A stretch of DNA of 64,000 nt. Source: Termitomyces sp. T153. Lineage: Eukaryota > Basidiomycota > Agaricomycetes > Agaricales > Lyophyllaceae. Positions 24,113 to 35,844 of this stretch are shown here, piece after piece (within the stretch, counting starts at the first letter, position 1; each line of letters starts with the position of its first letter). Below the pieces are notes generated by a model that ran no database searches, had not been told where the DNA came from, and saw only the letters and a program-made list of their open reading frames with translations. The DNA lies in NCBI GenBank assembly GCA_018296165.2, contig JACKQL020000005.1:186001-250000 (forward strand), written 5' to 3'. The translations under genes were made by a program, and so were the position numbers.

Positions 24113-25799
24113 TCACTTTCTTCTCCCTTCTGGAACTCCTTTTTCCACTGCTCTAACCCCCAAGTCCACCTCCATTTGCACTCTCACCACTGCCAGGACC
24201 TCCATGAGCCTAGGCAGTACTTCCCCTGCATCTGCCACCACCTTCCACCATGACCCCAGAGCTACTGCATTGCAAAGCCAGTGCCCCACCAACAACCACC
24301 CTAACTGCAACACTCCCTGCCCCAACTCCAGAGAGTGATTCTCAGGCACCTGTGCTAGTCCATCCTGGATCAAAGCAAAGGCTGCTAAAGCCCCATCTAG
24401 GAGGATCCAGTGTTCCTAGATCCAGCCTACCTAGACTATGTCAGAAGAAGCCAAGGACAAAGAGAGAAATACTCATGTAACATGCCTGCATGCCCTGAGG
24501 CAGCCTTGTTCACCAACCACTCTTCCTGTTGCCTTGCAGCCTCTGCCTCTGCCTGAGATAAGCTCCCCTTCCCCAAGCCCCACTGTTCCTCTGCCTCCTC
24601 TGCAGATTGTGCCTCCAACTGTGTCAGGTGCTCCCACAGACCCTGCACCTCCAATGCCCTTGCTGTGGCCATCTGCAGTGCTGTATTATAATCCTGCCAC
24701 AACATGTCTCTCTCCCTCTATGCTGTGTCTTAGTCCTCCCCCACTCTTTGGAGCTCTCCCTCTTGCATTGTCAGCATCCTCAATAATCCCTCCACTTGAT
24801 GACAAAGAAATGTTTCAGTGATTGAGGGCATAGGCTTAGGAGAACTTGATGGACACTCCATCAGCATCCCCAAGCCAGGAAAATTTATATGGGGCTCAGG
24901 GGGGCCTGCCATTGCCTCCTGGCCCTGCAGCCTTTTGCTGGGCCCTGCCTCTGGTGGTAGAGAGGCCCTCTGCTTACTCTTGTTCTGTGGCACTGTGTCC
25001 TCTCTTTGCCCACTCTGCAGGGGCCCCACCTTCCTCACTAGCTGTTCCACACTCCCCTCACTCTCCAAACCTGAGCCCCAGCCTGACACCCTAGCCTTCC
25101 AACTCTTGCCCAACTGCCCCCTCACCCAGCTTTCCTTCCACCCCTGCTCTGTGGCAATGCAGGCTGCTTGCCACTCTAGCAAGACCAAACATTTCTCATG
25201 CCTTGCACAGCATGGGAAGCAAACTGATATATTGCAATGGGACTCTGCAGAAGGCTCATTGAACTCACACAGCTTTCCCCACTGGGCATAGAGGGTGCAC
25301 TGGAACAACTCATCAGCAAACACTGAAAAAAGAGGTAGGGTCTCACTGGAGCCTCATTTTGGCACTACTCCAGGGTCTGAGAACTCTGTGCCCATCCCAG
25401 TGCTCTGGCAAATACCTCTAGCATCACCTGCACCTGTGGAACCCTCTCTACCTCTGGGACAATATGGACAATCCCTGCCCCCAAGCTGGGCCTTGTAGAA
25501 TGCCCCAGGGCAGTGAGAACTAAATGGCCAGCAGGCCCTGACCCCCTCATACAAGAGGAAACCCTAGAAGAACCCACTGCTGCTGAGGACAATTCTATTG
25601 GAGCTTGATTAGCAACTCTGGAGCAAGAAAAAGCACAACACTCACAATGGCAGGTCATTGCCTCCACATGCCTATGGTCCTGCCACTGGTCAAACTTTTG
25701 TTGACAACACTTGTACTCTGCCTACACAACCACACAGTTGTTGCTAGAAGGAGGTGGGGTTGGCAATGGAGACAGTGACAACAAGGCTGTGGAAGACAT
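24113..25799 (-). pseudogene. Antisense Zn2Cys6-like gene, copy A1
   Basis: Opposite to the pol of copy A and just after it, as in D, G and E. Readable parts: MSST-type start at 25799; the 'V..VPEVERVPQVQVMLEVFARALGWA' type segment near 25400; an intron of about 47 nt ending before TGCACC near 25300; the Cys-rich block at about 25300-25190, in which the second Cys of the first motif has become Tyr while CFPCCARHEKC is intact; a Lys/Arg-rich stretch; and a C-terminal part near 24400-24113. Several stops make it non-functional. Confidence 0.65.
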
Positions 25800-26037
25800 G
25801 GGAAGAAATGAGGAACATCAGAGTATGTCCCACCTCCTGTTAATTTCCTAGGAAGAGCTTCTTGATGGACAACAATCATGCTTCAACTTTGTTCCCCATG
25901 CTGCTGCTGCTTGCTGTGGTTTGATCAATATTGCTTGGACTTCAATTCCCATGCCCCTGCCCATCTCCAACTCATGTCCTGTATCTTAAACTGTGAGGAT
26001 GAGTTAGCTCTGATAGGGTAAGATACTGATCACTCAC

Positions 26038-26139
26038 TGGGGCTGCTGCCTGGCACCACTCAAGGGTTGGAGGACCCCTCACTTGCCCAATGGCCTTCAT
26101 AAATTGCTCTGGCATCATCTCCACTTGTGCAACTCTGTG
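26038..26139 (-). pseudogene. Antisense gene copy A2, inner fragment left of D
   Basis: Encodes on the minus strand the segment matching VVQAEVTPKQFAEAVGWARGPP of copy E, up to the conserved donor GTGAGT at 26037-26032. The sequence continues at 40132, on the other side of copy D, with the CTGTG duplication at the join. Confidence 0.7.
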
Positions 26140-27180
26140 TGTCAGGTTCTGCTGACAATGGAGGCTCAGCTACACTGGCAAATCTTTACTAGGCAGACAC
26201 AATGTCCTGTGCTTATAACCTAGTGCTCTGGGGTTGGTGCGGAGGGAAGAGACTTGTGAAGGGAAGCTAAGGGGAGCAGTCCAAGCAAGTCTGGAATGGT
26301 CTAGGAAAGTCTAAGACCAAGTATATTAAATGTCAGACCTGGGTGGGCATTAGGAACAAGTTTGTAGGCATGCAAATAGGCTGCAGGGTAAGCAAAGGCT
26401 TAACAGGTGATGGGGGCAGAGCTGGAGTTTGACAGGGAATCAATTAAGACTTGATGGGTTCTGGGGCCAAGCAAGGAGTGAGGTCCAGAGTTGTCATAAG
26501 AATGTTTGGGGGTCATAGCACATGCATGGAGTTTGTACTGATGTTGGAGAGGGGGGAACTTAGAGAAATAAAGGAAATATAGACAGTCAAGATGAGGTGA
26601 GACAAGACAGAGAAAAGAGATAGATTTGTGACTAAAAATAGAAATAAAGACAGAAAGAAACACAAGATGCAAGAAACTAGTTAATGCAGGTAATATCAAG
26701 ACTAGAGTGTGAGGAGTTACTCTACAACTTATATACTGACTACTGGATAGTTTAGGAGGACAGTGGTTATGGTGGCAGGGCTTGACAGAGCTGTGCGGAG
26801 TTGATGGGTATTGGGTACAATCAAGGGGTGGGCTGCAGTAACATTCTGATGGGATCAGCTAGGGATGTGGGCTGCTCTGAGATCATTGTGATGCTCCAGA
26901 GCAGGTCAGGTGAACTAGGGCAGTGGATCAGAGGCATAGGGCAGGGCCAGGAACAATGGAGGAGGGTTCCAAGGGTTCAGGAGAAGTGTTGATGACTGTG
27001 GAGAAGGTGTTGGAGTTAGTCAGGGGGCCATTGGAGTTTGCTGGAGAAGCATCAGAGTTACCCAGTGTGGGCATAGGGAATGGGCAAGGGCCAGAGGAGT
27101 TTGACAGGGCATCAGAGGAGACTCTGGAGGAATGAGCAGGCTGTGAACAATGTCGGGGGTCTAGGGAGCAGGTCATAACA
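26140..27180 (-). repeat. 3' LTR of copy D (1041 bp)
   Basis: On the plus strand it starts TGTCAGGTTC and ends GGTCATAACA, so it is in minus orientation. It aligns with the other LTR of D without length change over the parts compared; the differences are mostly transitions at former CpG sites. Confidence 0.92.
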
Positions 27181-27196
27181 TTACTCCCCCTTCAGC
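27181..27196 (-). other. Polypurine tract of copy D
   Basis: The minus strand reads GCTGAAGGGGGAGTAA directly against the 3' LTR. The same tract is next to the 3' LTRs of G (48054-48068) and E (58626-58640) as CTGAAGGGGGGGTGA. It is the expected primer site for plus-strand DNA synthesis. Confidence 0.8.
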
Positions 27197-27394
27197 ATTG
27201 AGACCCTTGAGACATGAGGTGCAGTTTGGGGATTGGCAGGGCATGAGAATCAAAGTCAAGCAATATTGATCAGGCTGCAGCAAGCGGCGGTGGCATGGGG
27301 AACAAAGTCAAAGCATGGCTGCCATTTGCTAGGGAGTTCTTTCCAAGTTATTGAAAAGGGTCAGACATACTCTGGGGTTCCCCAACTCTTCACA

Positions 27395-29065
27395 ATGTCA
27401 TCCTTTGCTTACTCCCCAACATCATCAGTACCATCTGCATCACAATCTGCATCTCCTGCTTCCTCCTTCTTGGGGGAATCCAATCCTCACTGTGGTTACA
27501 TTGAGCATATGTACCATAGTTGTGAGTGCCAGTTTGTCTCTCTGTGTCCCATCAGGGTTGATCAAGTTCAAAAGAGTTGTCTGCTGTAGTGGTTAGTCCT
27601 TTCAGGTCTTCATCCCAAGGTGTGGTTTTGGTGCCACCTGCCTCAGCATTGGCAGGGTATGCCTTAAGGCCCAACTTTGCCCTGGGGCAAGTTATAGCTG
27701 TTCCAGAGGCATTGTGGGTGGCTCAGGTGGATGTAACCCCTGAGAGGTTTGCAGAGGCAGTGGGGCAAGTGTGGGGTCTCCCAATCCTAGAGTGGTGTCA
27801 AATGGAAGCCCCAGTGAATTTGCAGTGTCATTTTGTGAGGCTCAGAGCTGATCTGATGCTTCAGTGTGCCCTCTGTGCTTGCCATGGTGAGCACTGCAAA
27901 TTCAAGGAGCTAATGCTGGGCTCTTGCCATGACACCTTGGTGTGCTTGCCATGTTGCTCAAGGCATGAGAAGTGCCTGATCTCATTGAGTTGGCATGCAG
28001 CCTATGTGGTGGAGGAGTAGGGGTGAGATGTGGAGTAGGTGGCAGGACAGCTGCTTAAGAGTTGCAAAGGGAGGGTTTTGAGTCAGGGGTCCAGGGTGGA
28101 GCACAGAAGTAGTGTGGGGTGGTTGATGAAGGTGGGACCTCTGCAGGGTGGGTGGAGGGAGGGGGGCCCCTACAATGCATGATAAGGGGAAGCAGAGAGC
28201 ATCCTCTTCTCCAGAGGCAGGACTTAGCAAGTGGCTGCAAGGGGAGGAGTCAATGGCAGGCCCTCCAGGGCCACATGTTTACTCCCCTGCATCAGGGGCC
28301 TTGATGGAGGGATCTGGCAGGGAACCCATTCCCTCTGTTATCTCCAAGATGTTTTGGCAGCAGTGGTTGGAGGTGCTGTCTTGACTATTGGCATTGCATG
28401 AGGAAGAGGTCCAGAGAATTACAGAGGACTATGATAGAATTTAGTGGGAGCATAACAAGGCATGGAGGAGTTAGGACCTGGTGCAAGGGGAGCTGGAGGG
28501 GGCTATGCAAATGATTATGGAGGGGTTGCTGGAGGTGTAGGGCCTGTGGGAATGGCTGGTGCAATCAGAGGTGTGGGCAAAGCAGAGGGCAGAGGTGGGG
28601 CAAGAAGCTGTGGAGGCAGAGAGGGCCAGAACAGAGGTAGGAAGGCAGTAAGAGGAATAGCTAGCCAATGAGGTGGCCTTGGGGCAGAGGGAAATAATGC
28701 GTGAGTCTTTTTTGCCCTTTGCTCCTATAATCTTGCTGACTAAGAGCCATCTAGACTGGGTCCAACAGCACTGCATCCTCCTTGATGGGGTGTTGGCTGC
28801 TTTTGCCTCAATGCAGGATGGATTGGCATGGATGCCCAGGGAGCTCCTGCTGGAGTTGAAGCAGGGATCTCATCAGATGGGGTGGTTGCTGGTGGGACAT
28901 TGATGGAGGAGTGCAGCGGACCCCAGAGCATGGTGAGAGGTAGTGACTGATGTGGGGGAGCCATTGCCTAGGCAGCCACAGGTTCTTGCTATCATGGTTG
29001 CCCAAATGGAGGTAGATTTGGTTGGGAGTGTGGTGCATAGGATCCCAGAGGAGGAGAGGGAGTGA
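27395..29065 (+). pseudogene. Antisense Zn2Cys6-like gene, copy D
   Basis: Opposite to the pol of D. Start MSSFAYSPTSS at 27395. Later segments match copy E: VDVTPERFAEAVGQVWG, an intron-like 51 nt stretch with GTGA and CAG ends, then the Cys block with all six cysteines kept (CALCACHGEHC, 15 residues, CLPCCSRHEKC), a Lys/Arg-rich linker, helical region and the C-terminal ILLDGVLAAFASMQDGLAWMP region ending at 29065. A TATA-like TTATTGAAAAGG lies about 45 bp before the ATG. Stops interrupt the second half. Confidence 0.75.
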
Positions 29066-29289
29066 AGGGGGCCTTTGGACTTTTGCTTTCTTGCTGCCCT
29101 GCACTCCTCCCTATTATATAATCTGTACTTGTAGTCTATTCAATTTCTTGCATTCCTGCTAAGCATGAGGAGTTTCAGATGGAGCAAGGAGAAGAGTAAG
29201 TAAAAACACATAGGAGGTTACTTGTGGGAGTTGAATCCCTGATGAATCTAGAGGCAGGGGTTATACCCACTACTGCCTTCTGTGTTTGC

Positions 29290-32200
29290 TAGTCCTGGGG
29301 GTCCTAGGGCTTAGTGGGGTGTCATCAATGGAAGTTCCGGAGTTTGTCAGAGGCTCCATCAAGGTTTTTTTGGGGTTTCCAGGATTCATTCTTATATCCA
29401 TAGCCCTTCTAGCAGACCAAGTACTGGGGTTAGCCACAGACCATGTGGGAGTCAAGGATTTGGTTGACCTCATAGTGATATTCATCCTTGACTTTGACAG
29501 GGGGTGGTCGACTGGGGCACTGCCCAGGGAAAGGGTCTGGAGTGTGTTCTTTGAGGAGTTGTACATGGAACATGGAGTGGAGGCCCTTCAGGCTTAAGGG
29601 TAGGTTGAGCTTGTAGGCATGTGTGGAGACCTTCCAGAGGACTTTGAAGGGGCTGAAGTGTTTGTGATTGAGCTTGTTGGAGAGCCTCTGGGTCTTAAAC
29701 TTTCATCAATTGAGCCAGACCAAGGTGCTAGGGGGCCAGTCAGGGGTCAGTTTGTGTTGAGTGTCAGCATGCTTAGAGTAGGTTTGATTGGTGGTGTTGA
29801 TCTTGTCCTGGAGAAACTGGTGGAGGGATTGAAGGTCCTTGGTGACTTTATAGGTGACATAGGAAGGTATATCCTTGAGGGATAATATGAATCAGGAGTG
29901 GTAGCCCTTATTGGCATAAAAAGGGGAAACTCTAGTGGCAGAGTGCAGCATGTTGTTGTAGGTAAACTTGGTGAGGGGGAGTTCTGCATGCCAGTCATTC
30001 TGTAAATAGTTAACATAGAGGCAGAAATACTGTTCCAACATCTGGTTTATTTGTTCTATTTGTCCATTGGTCTCTGAATGATAGGCAGTGGAGAGATTGG
30101 TTTTTATTTCAAGTGCCTTGTATAGCGATTGCCAGAAATAGAATATGAAAAGGGGTCCATGGTCAGAGACAATGTCATCTGGGAGTTCATGCTTGGAAAA
30201 TTCATGTTCGAGAAATGGTTTGGCAAACTCTGGAGCATTGTCAGTGGTGTGGCAGGGAATGAAGAGGGCTTATTTAGTGAGGTGGCAGACAACAACAAGG
30301 ATTGCATCAAAATCTTTGGAGTTGGGGAGTTTGATGATATTGTCAGGTTCCGCTGACGACGGTGGCTCAGTACACTGGCGAGTCCTTACTAGGCAGACGC
30401 GATGTCCTGCGTTTATAACCAGGCGCCCGGGGTTGGAGCGGAGGTGGGGAAGGCTTGCGAGGGGCCCCTAGGGATAGCGGCCCGAGTAGGTCCGGAGTGA
30501 TTCAGAGGGGTCTAAGACCGGAGGTACTGGTTGTTGACCCGGGGTGGGTGTCGGAGCTCGTTAGTGGATGCACGAGGGGATTGCGGGGTAGGCAGAGGCT
30601 TCTCGGCTGTTGGAGGGCGGGGTTGGTTGGATAGGGGATTACCGGGGCTTGATGGGTTCCGGGGCGAGCGGGTAGTGAGGCCCGGGGTTGTCGTTAAGAA
30701 TGTTCAGGTCGTGGCGCGTGCGCGGAGTTCGTACTGATGTAGGGAGCAAGGGAACTTCAGGGGAACAAAGGAAATATGCACAGTCGAGACGAGACGGAGA
30801 CGAGACGAGACTGAGAAAAGATAGATTCAAAACCTAGGAACAGAAATACAGACGAGACGAGAGACGAAACATAGGAAACCGGTAAAATGTAATATCAAGA
30901 CTAGGGTTCGAGGAGTTATTCTATGACTTATATACCAACTACTGGGTGCCTCCGAGGGCGGCGGATGTGATGGCGGGGGTCGACGGGGCTGTGCTGAGTC
31001 GACGGGTGTCGGGTACAACCCAAGTTCGGGCCGCGGCGGTATTCTGATGGGATCAGTTGGGGGCGCGGCCGCTCCGGGGCGTCGTGGCACTCCGGGATGG
31101 GTCGGGTGAACTAGGGTAGGGGGTCGGGGACGTATGACGTGTCCAGGAACGGTGGGGGAAGGTTTCAAGGGGGTGTCGATGGTTACGGATAGGGAGTTGC
31201 CGTCGGGGTTTGCCGGAGAAGCGTCGGAGTTGCCCAGTGTGGGCGTCGAAAGTGTGGGCGGGGTTCCGGGGAGTTATCGGGAGGGGTTGGGGGCCGTGTC
31301 TAGGGATCTAGGGAGCGGGTCGTGACAGATATGATCCATTGATATTGAGGACCAGGAGCACTGGCCAATGGGGAGGGGCTTCAATAATCCATAAGAGCAG
31401 TGGCAGAGTACCTTAGCCCAGAGACAAGGTTCACAGGCTCTGATGTATCACATGACATCCTTCTTCATCCCTGGCCAAAAGTAAGTCCGGGAGATGAGCT
31501 GAAGAGTCTTACAAATTCCTGGGTGTCTGTGGAGTTTGTGGTCATGGTATTGCTAGAGTATGTCAAAGCAAATAGACTTGTAGTCTGGAGCATAAATTTG
31601 TCCACTTCGGAGCAGGAAGCAGTGGTCTGAAGACAGTGTGAAGGAGTTTTTAGCATTTGACTTGTTAGTGAAGTTGTTGTGGGAGTCATGCTGGGTAAAG
31701 AAGGAGTCTGGAGGTGAGTTTCTGATTTGATGGAGGATTCCTTCTTCATTTAAAATCAGCATGGCATGTAGATGTTCAGGGGGGATTACCACTTGATGGT
31801 TGAACATGTTCTATTTAGCTTCAAAAGACTTCTTCAGATACATGTCAAACCTCCAAGTGAGGGCATTGAGCTTCATGCCAAGTTGTCTGGGGTGGTAGTG
31901 GATGGTAAAGTTGTACTTTGAGAGGGTTTTGGACCATTGAGCTTGGCGGCGGCTGAGTAGTTTTGTGGCCATGAAGTATTGCAGGTTGTTATAGTCAGAG
32001 TAGACTTGGATGCAGTGCAGGATCCTTTGAGGTAGGCCTGCCACTGATGAAAGGCTTTGATGATTGCAAGGAGTTCTTTGTTGTAGGTGTCATAGTTGAG
32101 CTCTGTGGGGATCATTGAACAGATGTAGAAGGTGACAGGGTGGAGTTTCTTTCCTCTGGAGTCTGACTGGAAGAGTATTCCAGTGATGGCAGAGTTGGAG

Positions 32201-33303
32201 GCATCACATTTGAGCATGATTGGCTGGGAGGGGTCAAAATGGCAGAGGACTGGAGCAGAGGTAAAGGCCTTCTTGAGGAGGAGGAATACACTTTGGCATT
32301 TGTTGTTCCAATCCCAAGGAGTGTCCTTCCATGTGAGTTAGTTGAGGGGTTTGGTGATTCTGGAGTAGTTGTCAATGAAATGGTGATAAAAGTTAGCAAA
32401 CTCCAGAAATGACTATACCTTCTTGACATTCTGCAGCGGGGGCCAATTGAGTATGGCTTTGACCTTGGCAGGGTCCATGTGCACACTGTTGGGAGTGATA
32501 ATGACCCCAAGGTATTTGACCTCCATTATGTGGAAAGAGCACTTTTTGAGTTTGGCATGGAGATGGTACTCCTGAAGTCATTCTAAGATGCAGCAGACAT
32601 GCTTTAGATGCTCCACTGGCAAATTCAAGTAGATTAGTATGTTGTCCAGGTACACAATAACAAAAATGTTGTTTATGTTGTGGAAGATGTTGTTCATGAA
32701 GTACTGGAAAGTGGCACGGGAGTTAGTCATTCCAAAGGGCATTACAAGGTACTCAAAGAGGCTGTAGCAGGTGCAAAAGGCAGTCTTCCATTCATGTCCC
32801 AGAGCAATCCAGACATTGTTGTAGCCAGAGTGGAGGTTTATCTTTGTGTAGATCTTGGCACTGTGAAGGCAGTCAATGAGGTCTCCAATCAGAGGGAGGG
32901 GATACCAGTTCTTTTTGGTGACTTTGTTGAGTTCCCAATAATCTACACAGAGTCAGAGTGATCCATCCTTCTTCTTGGCAAACAAGACTGGAGTGCCAGC
33001 AGTGGAGATTGATGGGTGTATGAAGCCCTTGCCAAGTATGTTGTCAAGGTAGTCCTTCAGGGCCCAGAACTCAATCTCAGACATGTTGTAGATCTTGCCA
33101 AACAGGGGCAAGGTGCCTTCTTCAAGGTCAATCTTGTGGTCATAGGAGTGGTGCAGGGGAAGTTCTTTGGCACTCTCTTCAGAGAACACATCAGTGAATT
33201 CATGATACTCTGGGGGAACTACTTTGTATAAGATCTGTTCCTCTGTTTTGCTCTTTGGCACAGTAGTCTCTGCATGGAGGTGCTCCTCTGGTAGGGCTGG
33301 CAT
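29290..33303 (-). pseudogene. Pol of copy D: RT, RNase H, integrase, chromodomain (broken)
   Basis: Read from 33303: linker with VVPPEYHEFTDVFSEE, RT N-terminal lobe with [14 protein letters not shown] palm, RNase H (LKCDASNSAITGILFQS, NKELLAIIKAFHQWQAYL), pre-integrase linker ([18 protein letters not shown]), integrase, and a chromodomain ending at 29290. The solo LTR at 30341-31327 splits the integrase; removing it and one GATAT copy restores collinearity with copy E. Stops and frameshifts are frequent, mostly explained by CpG loss. Confidence 0.8.
30341..31327 (-). repeat. Young solo LTR (987 bp) in the integrase of copy D
   Basis: Starts TGTCAGGTTC, ends GTCGTGACA, flanked by a perfect GATAT duplication (30336-30340 and 31328-31332). 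Unlike its host element it is CpG-rich, so it arrived long after D. Left by recombination between the two LTRs of a full copy. Confidence 0.92.
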
Positions 33304-35703
33304 GATTTGTAACTGGAAGGCAGGAGTGCTGTCTTATAAGATGTGTGCAAAGAGGACAGTGCCAATGATCTTAATGTTGAGGTTTCTGGAATCAATGGGG
33401 GTGAGTGATGGGGTGGTAGCAGTCAAGTCCAGAGTGGTGGTGGAGTTGTTAAGAGGGGTCAAGCATTGCTGGTCAGGGTACTGCAGGCCTTTGTATTGAT
33501 TCCAGGGTATGTTAGGGGGCAGCCATCATGAGTTGATTGAGGGTGACCAAGGTGGGGTTGTGTTTCCTTTACCTTCTGGGTTGTCATCAGAGGTCAAGGG
33601 GCTTTGAGTTGCTCCAGAGGTGCTGGTGCCAGGGTCAGAGATGTTGGAGTTCAAGATAGACTGGAGGTGGAGGGGGATGGCTGCTGCTAGACTTGCTTCA
33701 GGGCCAGGAAATTGCATGGTGAAGTTCTTCTAGTTGATGTCAGGGTTGACATCTTGCAACCATGGAAGTCCAAGCACAATTGGGGTTGATAGGGGGAGTT
33801 GGGTGATGAGGAGCCAGGCCTGGTATTGCAGGTGTCACAACCCGTTCCCTGAAGCCCTGTACACCGCCCGACAAACCCCCACTCCTCCGGAACCCCTCCT
33901 CAACACTTTGTCAAACTTCTCCAGCACTCCGTGCCAACTCTGGCTAACTCCAACACATTCTCGGCTAACTCCAACGGCCTCCTGGCCAACTCCGACGTCT
34001 TCCCCGCAGCTGCCAATGCTTCCTCTGGACTTCCTGAGCCCCTGGGACCACTCTCCGCCATGTCTGACCCCATTACATATCATCAACTCGACACCCTGGC
34101 TTCCCCAACTTACCCTGGAGTATCATGACAACCTTGGAACAGACTGCATTGCCATTGATCCCATCAACATATCAATGTGGCCCACCCTCTGGTTGTAACC
34201 AACACCTGTTGACTCCGTCGAGCTCTGCCAAGCCCCACCACCACAGCCAATGTCCCCGGAGCTCTTCAGTAGTCAGTATATAAGACATAGGGTAGCTCCT
34301 CGTACTCTAGTCTTGAGATTACCTACCTTACCTGATGTGTTTCTGATTGTTTCTTCTCGTGTTCTGTGTTCCATGTCTCATTTTCCTTATTCTCAGTCTC
34401 CCGGTCTTATCTCGTCTCTGTTCTGTTATCCTTTCGTTATTGTTCTGTGTCTCTGCCTGAATCTATTCTCGTTCTCATCTTGTCTTTGTCTCATTTTGTT
34501 CAACTCTGTCTCATCCCATTTGATTCTGTCTATTGTGTTCAAGTCCTCTCAACCATAATGTCCTCATGAACTCCGCAGTTACGATTATGAACCTCCGACA
34601 CTCGTTACCAACCCCGGACCCTGCTATACACTTGGCTCCGAACCCCATCATCCCCTGTTGATCCCCCGTCAGAACTCCGGCTCCACTCCTGTCATCCGCG
34701 TAGCCTCCGCCTCCTCCGCACCTGCAATACTCACACGCAGACTTATGCCTGAACCCCGCCAAGCCCATCCCCCTTCCCCGCAACTCGTCCTCTACTCCTC
34801 TGGACCTCCCCAGACTTGCTTGGATCAATTTCCCCTGGCTATCCTCATAAGTCCCCAGTGTTTGGAACATTTCTGAGTGCCCAGTTGTCAGTGCAGGGAA
34901 TCACATCCACCTAGTAAGGACTTGCCCAGTGTAGCTGAGCCCCCGTGGTCAGCGGAACCTGACAGCAGGTCATTGTTAAGGGTGAGGGTGTTGTCATGGT
35001 ATTGAGTGATCTCTGTTATGGTGGGGCTTCCATTGAAGAGTTGGAGCTCAAGGGGTTTGTTGAGATCATTGCATCAGAGGTTGAGTTGACTGCTGACAAA
35101 GGTACTGGAGGCGCTGCTGTTGACAAGGGCAGAAAGTACCTTGGACAAGCCATCAAGTCGGACATTGATGATGAACAACTGTGCAGACCTAGAGCAGAGC
35201 TGCAGGGGAGTCTGGGAATAGTTGATTATGGTCTTGGGGTTCTTAGAGGAGGGTGAGACATTGAAGGGCACTAGTCCAGAGTTGGTGGGGTTGTTCTGGT
35301 CAAGGCAGAGAGTGAGGCTGGGCCAGTCAATGTGGGGATTGGTAGAGCAGAGCCATGAGAAGCCTAAGACAATGGGAGTAGAGGGGTGTAGTTTCATGAT
35401 GAGTAGCTGGATTTCTTGTTGTCATTCATTGGCAAAGGTCATGGTTGTTTCCAGGCAGTGTGTGATGTCTCTGGCAGGTATGGGGTCACCATCAAAGAGC
35501 TTGAGAAGGATTGGGGCAGGGAAGCATTGGAGGTGGTGGAGAGTGAGTGCCACCAGGGATTCATTGATGAAGTTATCTATGGTACCACTGTCAACTAGTA
35601 TGGGGATGGAGTGGTCAGAGAAGAGGAGAGTAGTGTGGAGGAGAAGGGTGGTGGAGGAATGAGAGGGGAAGTGTGCTGGGAGGTTGTCTGGGGTGAGTAC
35701 CAT
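33304..35703 (-). pseudogene. Protease region of copy D with two retropepsin modules (broken)
   Basis: From 35703: first module with LVDSGTIDNFINESL (catalytic DSG kept), LFDGDPIPARDITH and IVLGFSWL then HIDWPSL. Second module with LVNSSASSTFVSSQL, LQLFNGSPTITEITQYHDN, then IVLGLPWLQDVNPDINW. Each has the full retropepsin order (DSG loop, 'LFDG.P', 'I.LG..WL'). The solo LTR at 33833-34964 lies in the second module. Downstream, a Ser/Pro-rich linker leads to RT. Confidence 0.75.
33833..34964 (+). repeat. Solo LTR (1132 bp) in the second protease module of copy D
   Basis: Starts TGTCACAACC, ends AACCTGACA, with GCAGG on both sides (33828-33832 and 34965-34969). CpG content is intermediate between the young solo LTR at 30.3 kb and D itself. 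It has TATATAAG followed by AGTCTTGAGATTA, the transcript-start region. Confidence 0.9.
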
Positions 35704-35844
35704 TGCACAGAGAAGTGTGGCCAGAGCAGAGAAGATGTCAGGGTCTGGACTGCAGTCTAGTGCGTCTTCAAGACCTAAACTGCCAACTTGTTTTCCATAA
35801 ACTAGTAATCACAGTCTTCTCTGTCAATCATTCACACAGTGCAT

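Larger units (their letters stand above)
18556..26037 (+). mobile_element. Copy A: old, rearranged family-1 chromovirus (5' LTR, gag, pol, antisense gene)
   Basis: Begins with a full LTR (18556-19750) and a 13 nt priming site, followed by remnants of gag, pol and the antisense gene in the family-1 order. CpG is almost absent and no long ORF survives. Some pol segments are missing or repeated, so the copy has been rearranged as well as mutated. No 3' LTR is seen; past about 26.0 kb the sequence joins a second, truncated antisense gene, which D interrupts. Confidence 0.75.

Noticed and set aside
17900..25000. Many long Pro/Ser/Thr-rich ORFs, some over 100 codons
   Set aside because: They lie in CpG-depleted, C-rich LTR and element DNA, where stops are rare by composition; several frames are open at once and none shows domains beyond the element genes described.
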